Shown here: in pieces, positions 1 to 10,305 of the stretch
Layout of the letters: each line of letters begins with the position of its first letter
How positions within the stretch are numbered: position 1 is the first letter of the stretch
DNA from: Arbacia lixula
Taxonomy: Eukaryota; Echinodermata; Echinoidea; Arbacioida; Arbaciidae
Direction of reading: 5' to 3'
NCBI GenBank assembly: GCA_963669155.1
Contig: OZ022594.1
Location: 3,295,750 to 3,359,749, forward strand
Length of the DNA: 64,000 nucleotides
Position numbers and translations under genes: made by a program
Notes under the pieces: model-generated
Told to the model about the DNA's origin: nothing
Database searches by the model: none
Seen by the model: the letters and a program-made list of their open reading frames with translations, nothing else

Positions 1-18
1 GAAAAGAAAATATTTCAG

Positions 19-115
19 GCCCAAGGACGTCAGGAAACCTCTGCGGAACTGGCAGCCTGAAAAATTCACTCTCCTTGATGGCATTCCAGCCCAAATCCTG
101 ACCACAGGACTGATA
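19..115 (+). CDS. possible internal exon, unidentified gene
   Basis: A TTTCAG acceptor-like sequence ends at 18, and the frame starting at 20 stays open until a TGA near 126. Before that stop, a GT at 116-117 (context ATA|GTACAG) could serve as a donor. The peptide has balanced, gene-like composition (RKPLRNWQPEKF, then LLDGIPAQILTTGLI). If spliced at 115, the reading phase (0) matches the phase at which the next candidate exon opens at 778. I do not recognise the family, and the donor is weak. The upstream part of any gene would lie outside the window. Inference only; chance is not excluded for 97 bases. Confidence 0.3.
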
Positions 116-777
116 GTACAGTCTTTCTGATTGGCTAGTGTCCGTGATTCTTACATTAGGGACACCTCAATGTAACCGATACCCACTCCCATTACATGAC
201 AGCATGCTAGTTTATGTGTGTGGTTCAGAAAAAAAAAATCATCATTATCCAACCGTGAACCGTGCATAGATTGAGCTTAAGGTATACAGCTAATTTTGTT
301 TCACTTTCTACATTTAATTAAAAACACAATTGTGATCCGTACAAATTGGTTACAAACAAGAGGGATGAACAAATTGATGAATCAATTACTATGTAAAGTA
401 AATGATTATGTAATAAGTTTCGCATGATATAATTATAAAATTTCAAATGAAAATGTCGCAAGGGCACCAAAAATAATGATAAAAACATGTTGGAAGTCTG
501 AAATACCTGACAGGTGAGCACTGTGAAGAGTAAAAGGAACACACAACGTTTTACTTTGTGTACGTTTTTTTTTATTTTTAGGGGAAATTCAATCGTAGAA
601 TATAGGGTGCTTCCAAAAGAGATATTTTATGAGGTGATGACATATTCACTATAAGGAAATCATGCATGCAGTGTATGTCATAGAATAAACACAAACACAA
701 TTATGAGGGCGCAATCACAATTCGTCCTAAGTAATTGCACCCTTCACAATCTTCACATTGAGGCCAAATGCCTTTAG
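116..777 (+). other. putative intron, no other feature seen
   Basis: AT-rich sequence between the two candidate exons. It has a run of A near 229-236 and a pyrimidine-containing stretch ending in CCTTTAG at 777, which would be the acceptor of the next exon. The short minus-strand frame at 318-542 has low-complexity, Phe/Leu-rich composition and is not taken as a gene. Confidence 0.25.
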
Positions 778-1083
778 GTGGGGAATGTGGTGTCACTGCT
801 CAGGTGGCATGTCGCTGATACCATCCCATCAGTGAGCCAGTACTGTCAGCAAAATGCCAACGTCGAGCCCCAGGTGGTAGTAAATAAACTCGACAACTCA
901 GGTATTGGATCTCCTATTGGGGAAAATGCCATCTCGTCCAACGGCATCCACGACTCACCAACATGCAATTGTGGCCAGCATGGTGAGTTTTGGACCCACA
1001 CCCCCAAGACTGGCACAAAGACAGCAATGACCCTCAGTTCCCAGCAGCTCCGAAACGCCCAGTTACGGGAGCGGCTGTGGTAG
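778..1083 (+). CDS. possible last exon, unidentified gene
   Basis: The open frame begins exactly after an AG acceptor (CCTTTAG, 771-777) with GTG GGG AAT and runs 101 codons to TAG at 1081-1083. There is no ATG at its start, which suits an internal start of an exon better than a complete gene. The peptide is rich in Gln, Asn, Ser and Thr, with one CNCGQHG segment around residues 63-69 and a charged, basic tail (RNAQLRERLW). No membrane segment or catalytic motif is visible, so it would read as a polar cytoplasmic tail. No AATAAA signal is obvious in the next 150 bases. It could follow the exon at 19-115 in phase. Family not recognised. Confidence 0.35.
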   Translation: MGNVVSLLRWHVADTIPSVSQYCQQNANVEPQVVVNKLDNSGIGSPIGENAISSNGIHDSPTCNCGQHGEFWTHTPKTGTKTAMTLSSQQLRNAQLRERLW

Positions 1084-1240
1084 AAGAGGAGTTGAAGGTG
1101 CTAAGAATCTCTGGGAAAGGGCAGGCTCCACATAGGATTTGACCATCTGCACATTCATGTGAGTTCCCTACGAAATGTACGAGCAGAGGATTGACTTTGC
1201 GAGCTAGAAAGAGAACTAGAGACCATCACATGGGACACGA

Positions 1241-1329
1241 AGGGAATATGCCCCCCCCCACCCCCCCCCCCCCCCCCCCCCTCCCACCCCCTTTCCGTGG
1301 TCGGAGGGACCGCATGCGTGTTCCAAAAA

Positions 1330-1382
<53 letters not shown>

Positions 1383-2125
1383 GTGTATTTATTTTTCACC
1401 CGGATATTTCTTTGAAAAGGAAATGTTTTTTGCTCTATCTCTTTGGACTCCTAAGAAATTTAAATTGGGGGTTATAAATTATCTTGAATATCATAAGAAA
1501 AGCGATCAAATCCCGGAATTAAATTCCTTAAATTCCTGCGAGCTTTGAAAGGTCATTCAGGATTATTTCATTTTGAAAAGTACAAACATAACCCCCCACG
1601 ATCGACTCGATAGTACGGACTTCTCGAAATCTACGAGAGAGATAACAACAGAGCGTGTACTAGTAGTTTGCGCGTGCCAGTACAGTACTATACTAGTATT
1701 ATACGGTATCGGCACGATCGTCTTGTTACTTTTAGCAAAGGTGGGGTTAGACAAGCGAGGCATAAGTCGCGGATCCTGCCAACACTGTCTGTCCTGTGTT
1801 AAGGGGTTGGAATGAGAGCTCACCTGAGATAGGTGGAGGGGGGGGGGGGGCATTGGGCAGTGTTCCGAAAAAAAAAACCCCGCGAAAAGCCCGCGAAAAG
1901 ACGGCGAAAAGCCGGCGAAAGGGAGGTTCTGAAATGTTGGCAGACCTGAGATCGGGGGGGGGGGGGGTGCTTTCAAAGGGAGGGAAGGAGCACAGGCGTA
2001 TCTTAAATAACACTAAGTGTCGGCGCGGGGGGGGGGGGATTATGCCAAATTATACGTCGTGGTGAGCACCTACAACAGGTCAAAAGCGGTCACGTGCTAA
2101 ACACAAGGGGGGGGGGGGGGGGCTT
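1241..2125. repeat. homopolymer-rich low-complexity DNA
   Basis: A C-tract lies at about 1,252-1,282, an A-tract of roughly 45 bases at 1,335-1,379, and separate G-tracts at about 1,838-1,850, 1,956-1,968, 2,030-2,038 and 2,107-2,122. Between them, 1,880-1,920 holds four copies of a GCGAAAAGCC-like 10-11-bp motif. The G-tracts at 1,838 and 1,956 are each preceded by an ACCTGAGAT-like word, so this part is a short degenerate repeat. Open frames here encode only poly-Pro, poly-Lys or poly-Gly and are not genes. Tract lengths may be unreliable in the assembly. Confidence 0.7.
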
Positions 2126-2246
2126 GAGCGTAGCGCCGGAGGGGTCGGTTTTCTCGTGAATAAGGAAAAAGCATCAAATGTAATCAGAAAGAGTGGCTTA
2201 GATCATTTCAAAGATCTCCAAATTGCAAACACTTAAAATCTTCCAG

Positions 2247-2762
2247 GCTTATTTTCAAGCTTCAAGACGTAGTGACGAAGAAATTAATATGTTGTACGAA
2301 GTGATTGACAAACTTGAAGAAGACAAGGCATCCATTAAATGGACATGGCAGAATCAAAATAGTGCAATAAGGAATGAGATTTATTCTAACATATAAGCCA
2401 AATATTGCCAAAGATGTATCAGTCCTAAATCAACTCAACACTGGTAGTGTCCACAGGCCTTGGAGAGTAAAGCTGCACATCATTTTTTTAACTTGAAACT
2501 TCAAAGATGCAAGTTGATTAAGTAGGAAAAATCACATCTGAATCTTCAACAGCGTACAGAAGAATTTTTAAATAAAGTTGAAAACACTTTTCAAATACTA
2601 CATCAGGAAGATGTTAATGACATGTATGTCAGTTTTAGTAAAACAATAAAAGATTGTGCATGGGAAGTTGCAGGTAAACATGAACCACAGGACATTGATA
2701 AGATCTCAACAGAGGCGCTTGGGTTGTTGAAAAAGAGAAAATTATATATTACATGTAAATAG
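2247..2762 (+). pseudogene. degraded LINE ORF2 fragment (endonuclease end and linker)
   Basis: This is a dead non-LTR retrotransposon fragment. At 2,247-2,396 the frame gives SDEEINMLYEVIDKLEED, matching the loop and helix region of the EEP endonuclease of RTE/'craniofacial development protein 2-like' elements (family pattern VYAPT..SDEEIE.FY..L). It is followed at once by KWTWQNQN..IRNEI, the family's YTW.SPDG...NQIDYI strand. The usual GDFNAK segment between them is missing, so there is an internal deletion. After a TAA, a shifted frame around 2,425-2,480 reads SVLNQLNTGSVHRPWRVKL, the SDHR motif region; the catalytic Asp of SDHR is read as Val. From 2,526 to 2,762 a third frame (LNLQQRTEEFLNKVENTFQIL, then KTIKDCAWEVAGK) matches the endonuclease-RT linker. 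No reverse-transcriptase motif follows. Stops and frameshifts make it non-functional. Confidence 0.8.
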
Positions 2763-3376
2763 CATGGTAATGTGGGGGTAACTATGACAGACGTTTGCAC
2801 CGTTAAGTGCTTAGATACGTTTAAACGAATAACATTATGTCAAAGGATAAAAGTAATAATGCATTCTATACCATAGCATATTTTCTTACTTGTCATCTTC
2901 ACGCCAGTGGATAGGCAAACAAAGGCTGAGCATAATATTCACCAAAATCATGTTCTCACATACCCCTTTCATTAACATGTGCTTAAACGATTGCAAGAAT
3001 ATGCAGAGTCCAGGAATTCTCTACAATGAATAGACCTACTCTTCAATCACAATACTACCCAATGTCCATTCAATGGTCTTAATGATAATAATAACGATTC
3101 GGCTGTTACTTAAACAGAGAGACTGAGTCCGAGTTTTAGTTCGTCTCTCGTCATTCACTCATTAGTATCATTGCTATACACGTTGTAGTAAAAGCAAAAG
3201 TATCGGTATAGTGATAGTAAACATTGTACTTGTAGAGAGAGTTGTGTATATATAGCAGAATTGAAACTTGTAGGAATAGAGATGCCATATAGACCTATCA
3301 TCTACGGTACATACACATTAACAATCAAAAGGTAAAGGGATAATACAACCTGAAGTCACATTGTTTTTAATCTTAG

Positions 3377-3549
3377 CGGAAAAACGTAACAGTGAAGGTT
3401 TGACGACAATCCGTCAAAAAGTGGGAAAAATATTTTGTGACGTCTTGTGCTCGAAAGTGTCGTCAAAAATTAAGCATTTAAATATTAATGTTGTATCCTT
3501 AAACAATTTTTGTCAAACCTTCACTAATTTCTTTATTATACGTTTTTCC
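3377..3549. repeat. imperfect inverted repeat
   Basis: AGTGAAGGTTTGAC at 3,391-3,404 is exactly complementary to GTCAAACCTTCACT at 3,512-3,525. The outer GGAAAAACG (3,378-3,386) is complementary to CGTTTTTCC (3,541-3,549), with spacers of 4 and 15 bases between the two paired blocks. The loop is about 107 bases and contains further short CGTCAAAA / TTTTGTGACG complementarity. It may be a decayed fold-back element. No target duplication was found. Confidence 0.5.
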
Positions 3550-4097
3550 TTTCTTGAACAAAACAAAGCAAATAATTTCAGGGTGCACTTTATCCTTAAT
3601 ACAACCTGTTTTAAATGTCAGGTTTCAGGTTTAAACGGTGTTTTCCTTATTCACGCTCAAATTGAATGTTAGTTCATGTAAATCAAGTTTGCTCACCTAA
3701 TATCAAACCATGCCACTGGATTTCACCAAGCACCGACAAAACTTCGTAAAAAGCTGGAAATTCTTAATCACGTGTCTGCTCGTAGTAGGGGTCTCCTTGC
3801 ACGTTACACGGTATACACATTACACATTTATGCTCCAAATCAAATAGTTATTGACGAGATGAGGAACCTACGAATATGAAGCCACGCAGTAAAGTAAGTT
3901 AGCGGGTGTGGTCGTTCACTACAGACGTTCCTCAAATTATAACAATTAGGTACAGACTGGTCTGCTATTCTAGGCTGGAGTGTTTGTGACTGTATGCAGT
4001 GAATGGAGAATAAAGTTGGAAAGGGCGACCTTGAACTGAACGTCATCTAATATACATAATTATTACAAAGAACAGTTTGGTGGGCATCAATCAGCTA

Positions 4098-4165
4098 CCA
4101 ATCAGAATGCTAGTACTTACGCCACGCCCCCTCTCCTCTGCCACTCCTCACATGCTAATTTGCAT
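4098..4165 (+). promoter_or_regulatory. CCAAT / GC-box / octamer cluster
   Basis: CCAATCAG occurs at 4,098-4,105, CCACGCCCC at 4,122-4,130 and a perfect octamer ATTTGCAT at 4,158-4,165, preceded by the near-octamer ATGCTAAT (4,152-4,159). This order and spacing resemble octamer-dependent animal promoters such as H2B genes. No TATA box or downstream coding frame is visible, so a chance cluster is quite possible. Confidence 0.25.
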
Positions 4166-5055
4166 ATTTTGAACGTAAATAACATGTAGGCAGAAGACTC
4201 TATCTGACAAGAAATTATCTCACGAAACAGGTGTGCACGGTATTTGACGCTAGTAATGTCGCCATTTAATGTCATTATATTGGTAACATGAGACGTGCTG
4301 GCGGTTAATAATCGTGAGACGTTTGCACAGCAAATTTTACGACGAGCGTTTATGTTTGAAAACTTTTGGTGTTCAGTCAGCATGTGACAATTTGTCATTC
4401 AAGGCATTCATGTGTGACGTGTATGTTTGCATCTTTGCATTACAATACTAAATGGTAGTGCAGCTTTGCCTGCTAGTCAGGTCCGATTTTGCACGTAAAC
4501 GTAATGTCTCTTGGAATACTTCTTAGCAAGAAATTCCTTTTGTTTCATATTGTCGAGATGGGAAGCACTAAAACACTATCATGTATTCTCTACCGGCTGG
4601 ATTACTTTCATGGTAAATGGTAACAATAAATATGATTGGAGTCATGACAGTTTGATTCTTGACGTATTGATATAAAGAAGTGCACCAAAATACCAGAATT
4701 GCAGCCAGCCAGAATGATGATATCCATTGGTTTGGCATATCGTTAAAGATCGAGAGTAACTAACAAAACAGCACATCTTTGAAAACCATAGACATGCCGA
4801 ATTATGTTGACATAAAAATGGCAACATCTATGTTCCAATTCTCCAAGCTCCCATGGTTTTAACTATATCTTGTTCTGCTAAACCTCAGTAGTGTCCCATA
4901 AATATACAGACACTTTGAGGCAAACTATGTGGAGCAAGCTGGTTGTCAATCTGCGCAGTCGTTGAAGCGTGACGTGGTGTACAGAGTCCTACCTCGTGAC
5001 TGTCGATCAAGAGGGTAAGGGATACACCCAGTAGCTACCGCTTCTGTTCTTCAGC

Positions 5056-5322
5056 ATGATTCAGTTCCAGGAGAGAAATAGGGACCTGGTAGGACTCGTT
5101 GATCCAGTGACTGGGGGAGTATGGGTGAAAGACTCTTGTGAAAGACGTGTTTACACTGCTCGGGCTACCCTGGAAAAACCTCATTGTCAATATTATGGTG
5201 CTCGAGAATATCCAAAGTCACTTGAGCAGTTTGAGGGGGCGCTCAGTCATCATTTACTCTTCGACATATTTATCATAAAGATCATTTGGACGAGTCGCAG
5301 ACTGACCCCCAATGTGATATAA
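5056..5322 (+). CDS. short ORF of unknown status
   Basis: An ATG-initiated frame of 88 codons. Residues about 1-58 have ordinary protein composition (DLVGLVDPVTGGVWVKDSCERR, 8-29 in part), while the last 25 are hydrophobic. No domain or splice context decides the matter, and no neighbour supports it. It could be an exon fragment or chance. Not recognised. Confidence 0.15.
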   Translation: MIQFQERNRDLVGLVDPVTGGVWVKDSCERRVYTARATLEKPHCQYYGAREYPKSLEQFEGALSHHLLFDIFIIKIIWTSRRLTPNVI

Positions 5323-8300
5323 GTATCCCTTATTTCTAAGGGGCTATTCACTAATGGTCAATTGTTATTTCGCCTACTGCCTGATCGTCTACGACCATAC
5401 GATGTGACTGATATCTGAAGGTATAGGTAGGTTTCGACTACAAACGATGTTCCGTGTGAGGAGTATCATTATCCGGTATTTTGATGCGTATTCATAGATT
5501 TGGCTGTTGTAGTAAGTGATGTTATATCATATATTGTTTTTAAATATCATTTGCCATCATGTTGAAAGTTAAAACCCCTATCAAACTTAAAATTTATTTC
5601 TTTATATTTCAATTCAGTCGCACAAATGCAGTTTAAACATTTCAGTCTTAATGGAATAAAAATACATCTATCAATTAATCATCAATTGGTTTATGTATAT
5701 ACGTCGTGTTCATGGAATATGCATTATGAGCGGGAACGTGTGCATGTGTTGTGGCATAAACGTTGTGAACCAGTAAATGTGAAGATTTAGAAATTCGAGT
5801 TTCACACTGCATATCATTTTTTAAATAATGTGTGCAGTACAATCATGCTTCTCAAATTGCATCGGCCTTCACATGCCGATGTAATAAAATATTTGTTTCT
5901 CTTATAGTTATCGCTGTGCTCATTTAGAGTGTTTGGTATCTATGTATGTGCTCTTCGTTCCTGTAGTCCCAAATTTTTAACATGCAGTGTTCTTTCCATG
6001 ATATAAGCATATTTGTCGTTATTACAAATATGAATTTCGCATGTGCAACATTTCATCTGAGCAGTAATGAATTCCATGCAATTCCATGATAAAGCATTTG
6101 CTTGAGATCAAAATGAATTTCCGATTTGGGCTCTAACTAATGTCTTACTTTTGCCTTCATTATACTTATCTTATTGTGTCAGAAGTGATATTTTCAAGCA
6201 ATCAAAATTAATGTGTCGTTTACAGAAGGACGTAAATGAGGAAGATATTAATTCTTGTTAAGATTACATGTGGCAACATGAAACATGAATGTGTGTTAAT
6301 AACAGGCTGAGAGTACACAAGGATTCAAAGTTGATTCAGAATACAATTGTTTTTCACTCTTGACATGATTTCTCATCGAAGAAGCTTTCTTCCAAATGTC
6401 AGTCTGCCATTGACACAGGAATTGTGTTATTTTGAAAGATTTTTTGTTAAACAAGAGCACCAGATAGGATATAAAATGTAAAAATGTCCGGAGACAACGA
6501 ATCCTCAGATAAACTTTAGGAATCCTTCCTTGAAGTTTGTTCGCTTAAATAGGGTATACCGCTTTTTTGGATATAAACTCGCCGTGTATTTAACTGTTTA
6601 TCCTTGTGTACTCTTACCCTGTTCTAAACACACATTCACATTATACCTTACAAGCCATGGGCTTTCTCATGATACCTTGAATTCACCGATGATTTTTTTG
6701 TTTGTTAAATGAATAAAGAATTGAATCGAATTGATATTAATGATCCTTAGAGCACGATTTAAGACATTAAATTGAATCGATGTAATATGTTCATAATTGG
6801 GAAAAGAGTTGAGAAAGAATATGAGTTTTGCTGTTTCAATGACGAGAATTCTAAAGTCTAGAAGGGCGATTTGTTCAGTTGTGCTGGCGTCAATGTGGTC
6901 AAAACATTTAATGTGATAGATACTTTTCAAAGGCGGTGATGATTTATATTGGAAATAGAATACACACATGTGTCAAAAATGAGCACATATGCCAGTTTCA
7001 TCGCGTAAAAGCGATATTTGAGATTGTAATTGATGCAAAGAACTTATCATGCTAATTTGGTTGATTAAATATTATGCAACAACGTAGTTGTATATGATCG
7101 CCAGAAAGTATAGATTTATTTAAAGAGCAAAGCCATCTAGGTTTATTCATGGACAAATTTACAAGTGCTGTTAATCGGTCTTTTGATTCAGCATCTTCCA
7201 TAAAATACTTATGACAACATGCTAGTTGAGAAGAGAGATGTCATTCAATACAGATAACGTTGGTTGCTTTCGAGGTATCTGCTATAGATGATTTTATTCA
7301 TGAGATAAGCCATGACAATTACATTAAATGATCAATACACAGATTATGAGAATATAATCTCGTTAACATTATTGTATACACAATGATCTTTGCTCTCGTT
7401 ATAATGATCGGAATAAGCAGCGTAATCAAATTTAAAGCAAAAATTTAGATATGTACAGCTTGAGTCTCCCCACATCTTTAATGATCTGAAGGCAAATTAC
7501 GCACAAACTTTCACGAATATAACACATTTTATCTCACATCTCAACATGTTATCTCAATGTATCTCAGGACTCTCAATGTCCTTTTCTGTCTGAAAAGTAA
7601 TTCATTGAGAAAAAGACGTGAACAATTATCATGAATTGCTATCGTAAAGGTAACGGTGTAAACCTTCAAAGCCGGAAATTTGGTCACACGAAACAAAGAA
7701 CATGAATGTCAATATGGCATACGTGTTGGATATACAACACGTTTCGGACTAAAGGTGCTCATATATAATCAAAACAATTAACAATATGACAGATTTCACT
7801 GTGTATTCATATCACCTTCTACCAGAGTCATGATTTGAAGCACATTTTGCTGTAAGATGAATGTAACGGACAAGTCTTCAATAGAAGTCAAATTTCAATA
7901 TTAATCAATTTGTAACTAAGCACAATTTTTGGCGTATTAATAAATAAAGAAATTAACTCAAAACAACATGTTCAGTTAATTAAAGTTGTCTTATACATGT
8001 TGCAGGCCTACCACCTTTGCATTACTACACCATATAAGGAACGAAAACCTTTTATGGTAGTATCAATTCAAATGTTACGTTAATGTTTTGTACATTAACT
8101 TCAATGAAATGCGTGAATTTAAATCAAGGCATTTACAAAAAGCTCACGAATAGAATCACATAACGTGTAGTGTTCACAGCTTGTTCTGTGCTTGTAGATG
8201 TACAAATTTTGTTATAAAGAAGATGTGAAAATACTCCGTTACAACAGAAGGAGTGATCAATTATGATTAATCAATAAACCAGTGTTAACTAAAACGACAA

Positions 8301-8390
8301 CAACGAGGATCATAAAGGATCGTAAAGGAGTGAATCATTACAACATGGATTCTCATGAACAAACTCAAACAATACGTAATTACTGCTTGC
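5323..8390. other. AT-rich DNA, no gene recognised
   Basis: Three kilobases without a convincing frame on either strand. The only structured item is a possible retroelement 3' tail at 6,690-6,735: a T-rich stretch, then TTAAATGAATAAAGAATTG and a degenerate GAATCGAATTGAT end, as in many invertebrate LINE tails. No coding part lies next to it. Confidence 0.6.
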
Positions 8391-8399
8391 CATGAGCAC
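8391..8399 (+). repeat. 9-bp target-site duplication, left
   Basis: CATGAGCAC directly precedes the left inverted repeat and is found again directly after the right inverted repeat at 10,306-10,314. Confidence 0.8.
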
Positions 8400-8533
8400 G
8401 GGTTACGCCATTTCCTGACCCACTTCATCTGACACACTCTTTCTGACACACTTTTTTTGCCATTCATTTTGTACCCGGGGCAGTTTTCATGAGACGGCCT
8501 CTGTTATTGGCTACTGTACTAATGAATATTCAA
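8400..8533 (+). repeat. left terminal inverted repeat of the Mutator-like element
   Basis: It pairs with 10,173-10,305 over about 133 bases. It includes two direct copies of CTGACACACT (about 8,429-8,452), a possible transposase-binding or subterminal repeat, preserved in the right arm. Confidence 0.8.
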
Positions 8534-9060
8534 CAGCCTTACGAATTTTTTTTTCATAATGAGTCACTCGGTCTGATACTGTGTCCTGAATATTGCTGTG
8601 CTTTGTAGTAGGCCTGAGTCATCACGGGTTTTACTCAACCCGGGTTTGAGTCGGGGAAAACGGGCGGAGACAGGGTACCCGAAAATTCACATCATTTTTT
8701 ATAGCAAGTTTAACTGCCGTAATAATGTTGATGCCACACGACGCATGACATGTGGGGACATAGCAAGCGATATTAAACTCAGACAAGATTAAGTTAATCA
8801 AAATTCAACTTTTCCTTTTTTTTTGTAATCCTAAAAAGTTAAACAATCACATCATCTTACATATTCCTTCATGTTCGATTCTGCCTAAGCATGAGTCGAT
8901 TCGATTTGTAAGCCGGGCCGATATCGCATATCGAAGCTATCGAGCTCCGGAGCCATTTTCTTGGACCCGGTGCGTCGATGAGAGACGAATCAGATTGGCA
9001 CTGGCCAGCATCCGCTCGAGTACAAAAAAAAAAGCCGATAGCTGTGTGCGCGCACGTTTA
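8534..9060. other. transposon interior, left part
   Basis: It holds a GC-rich palindromic stretch around 8,630-8,650 centred on CCCGGG with ACTCAA/TTTGAGT arms, then AT-rich sequence. No convincing gene; the frames at 8,598-8,792 and 8,937-9,146 show no family features. Confidence 0.5.
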
Positions 9061-9325
9061 TGCAGAGCCGATACGGCTCTGGCCGTGTGGCGCACGCGCT
9101 GTGTGGATGGCCTGATCATGCATGGATTGCATTGACCAGACTGCAAGTCAAGCGGCGAAGGGCCCGGTTAGTACTTGGATTGGAGACCGCATGGACGCCA
9201 CGTGCTTCCGCGGTGCGCGTGCAGTCAATGCAATCCGAGCATGATCAGGCCATCCCCACAGCGCGCGCGGGCGCCGCGCGCCACTGCACAGCTAGCTAGC
9301 TAGCGAGAGCCGTATTGGCTCTGCA
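9061..9325. mobile_element. nested fold-back element
   Basis: The left arm 9,061-9,135 and right arm 9,224-9,325 are inverted copies. GTCAATGCAATCC...ATGATCAGGCCATCC matches across the arms, and both outer ends carry GAGCCG-TAT/ATT-CGGCTC-type mini-hairpins. The right arm has an extra GC-rich block and a (GCTA)n run at about 9,291-9,304. The 88-base centre carries a 5S rRNA-like sequence. No flanking target duplication was identified, so it may be an internal rearrangement of the host transposon rather than a separate insertion. Confidence 0.6.
9142..9215 (+). pseudogene. 5S rRNA-derived fragment
   Basis: The sequence contains AGTCAAGC, then GGGCCCGGTTAGTACTTGGA and TTGGAGACCGC, in the order and spacing of the animal 5S rRNA gene (box A, intermediate element, box C: AAGTCAAGCAGC..GGGC..GGTTAGTACTTGGATGGGAGACCGCC). 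Box C has one substitution (GGATTGGAG for GGATGGGAG). The 5' half of 5S is absent and the 3' end decays quickly, so it is not a functional rRNA gene. It covers the internal pol III control region, as in 5S-derived (SINE3-type) elements. Confidence 0.75.
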
Positions 9326-9419
9326 TGAACATGCAATACTGCTAGCATGCTGCATACAAAAAGAACATACAAGAATAGTGCAATGGGAGTTTATTCAATG
9401 AAACAGAACAAATCACGGG

Positions 9420-9770
9420 CCCGGGGACCTGATAGTAGCGAGCTTTCGTTTTGAGGACGGACGGGCTCCAGAACGGTAATCCGATACGAAGATCGATCTG
9501 CGCATGCGCCACCCTCCGCCTCGCAATCCGCGCGGACAGGAATTTCGAGATTTTTCGTTCTCGACGAGTTACGGAAAGCAGCCAATCAGCGCCCGCACAG
9601 ATGATGCCATTGCAAATCGCACGTGCGCTCGGTTCGGGGTGTCAGATGACGTCCTACGCACCGCCGTTCGCGTTCTCTGTCTTATTTTGCGAAAGCGCCT
9701 GTGACTCCCGCGGACGGACGGCTAGAACAGATTGCTCTTTTCCGTCCGCGGGGTTATAACGAAAGCTCCC
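9420..9770. promoter_or_regulatory. CpG-rich promoter-like patch
   Basis: Dense CpG contrasts with the AT-rich surroundings. An NRF-1-like TGCGCATGCGCC lies at 9,499-9,510, a CCAAT box in GCCAATCAGC at 9,581-9,590, a CRE-like TGACGTCC at 9,647-9,654, and GC-rich CCGCGG/CGGACGG words follow. GAGCTTTCGTT near 9,440 is repeated inverted as AACGAAAGCTC near 9,758, so the patch itself has short inverted ends. No adjacent coding exon was recognised. Role is inferred from motifs alone. Confidence 0.4.
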
Positions 9771-9969
9771 TAGTGACGTGATAGCGGGCTAGCAATGAGT
9801 TTTGATGTTGTCAAGATAAATACTGGGGAAGTGTTGTGATATTTAATCCATGTCAGTTCTTGCACTTTACCGCAAACACCAGCAACACGCTGAACAGCGG
9901 GTCGGAGGACTCTGAGACCCGGGCGTGAGCCTAGCACATGATTCAAGAAATGTTGCTGTGGTATACGTA

Positions 9970-10016
9970 GCCTCGGGGACAGCTCCCGCTGCACGCACGG
10001 GAGCCGTACCCGAGGC
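9970..10016. repeat. strong hairpin
   Basis: GCCTCGGGGACAGCTCCCG (9,970-9,988) pairs with CGGGAGCCGTACCCGAGGC (9,998-10,016), 17 of 19 positions, around a 9-base loop. It sits inside the Mutator-like element. It could be a structural RNA element or a decayed palindrome. Confidence 0.7.
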
Positions 10017-10172
10017 TCAGCGCGCTCTGCGTGAGCGGGCTGATTACAGAATGGGTACACGTACAAAGTCGCGTATGAGGAAAAATTTGTCTTCGACTTT
10101 GCCCGTCCCATTTACGACAGGCCTCGGTTCCACGCGCGCGCCCACTATATTCGACAAGCCATACCATAGTCT

Positions 10173-10305
10173 TGAATGTTCATTAGCACAGTAGCCAACA
10201 ACAGAGGCCGTCTCATGAAAACTGCCCCGTGTACAGAGTGAATGGCAAAAAAAGTGTGTCAGCAAGAGTGTGTCAGATAAAGTGGGTCAGGAAATGGCGT
10301 AACCC
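10173..10305 (-). repeat. right terminal inverted repeat of the Mutator-like element
   Basis: Inverted copy of 8,400-8,533. The terminal GGCGTAACCC is followed directly by the 9-bp duplication CATGAGCAC (10,306-10,314). Confidence 0.8.

Larger units (their letters stand above)
2763..5055. other. no gene recognised
   Basis: AT-rich DNA with only short frames of random-looking composition. The frame at 3,361-3,672 overlaps an inverted repeat and shows no family signature. A promoter-like motif cluster at 4,098-4,165 is listed separately. Confidence 0.6.
8400..10305. mobile_element. Mutator-like non-autonomous DNA transposon
   Basis: The element is bounded by long terminal inverted repeats, 8,400-8,533 and 10,173-10,305. 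They begin GGGTTACGCCATTTCCTGAC and differ at about eight positions by eye. A perfect 9-bp direct repeat (CATGAGCAC) flanks it. Long inverted repeats plus a 9-bp target duplication are typical of MULE/MuDR elements; hAT gives 8 bp with short repeats, and Tc1 and piggyBac give TA and TTAA. No frame longer than about 113 codons exists inside and none resembles a transposase, so it would need a transposase in trans. The interior is much richer in CpG than its surroundings. It contains a nested fold-back with a 5S rRNA-like segment, a promoter-like patch and a hairpin, which suggests captured or nested sequence. The superfamily call rests on structure only. Confidence 0.75.

Noticed and set aside
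1191..2065. Poly-Pro/poly-Lys and Gly-rich ORFs
   Set aside because: Produced by C-, A- and G-tracts of uncertain length.
9142..9215. Functional 5S rRNA gene
   Set aside because: The 5' half is missing, box C has a substitution and the 3' end does not pair with any 5' end.
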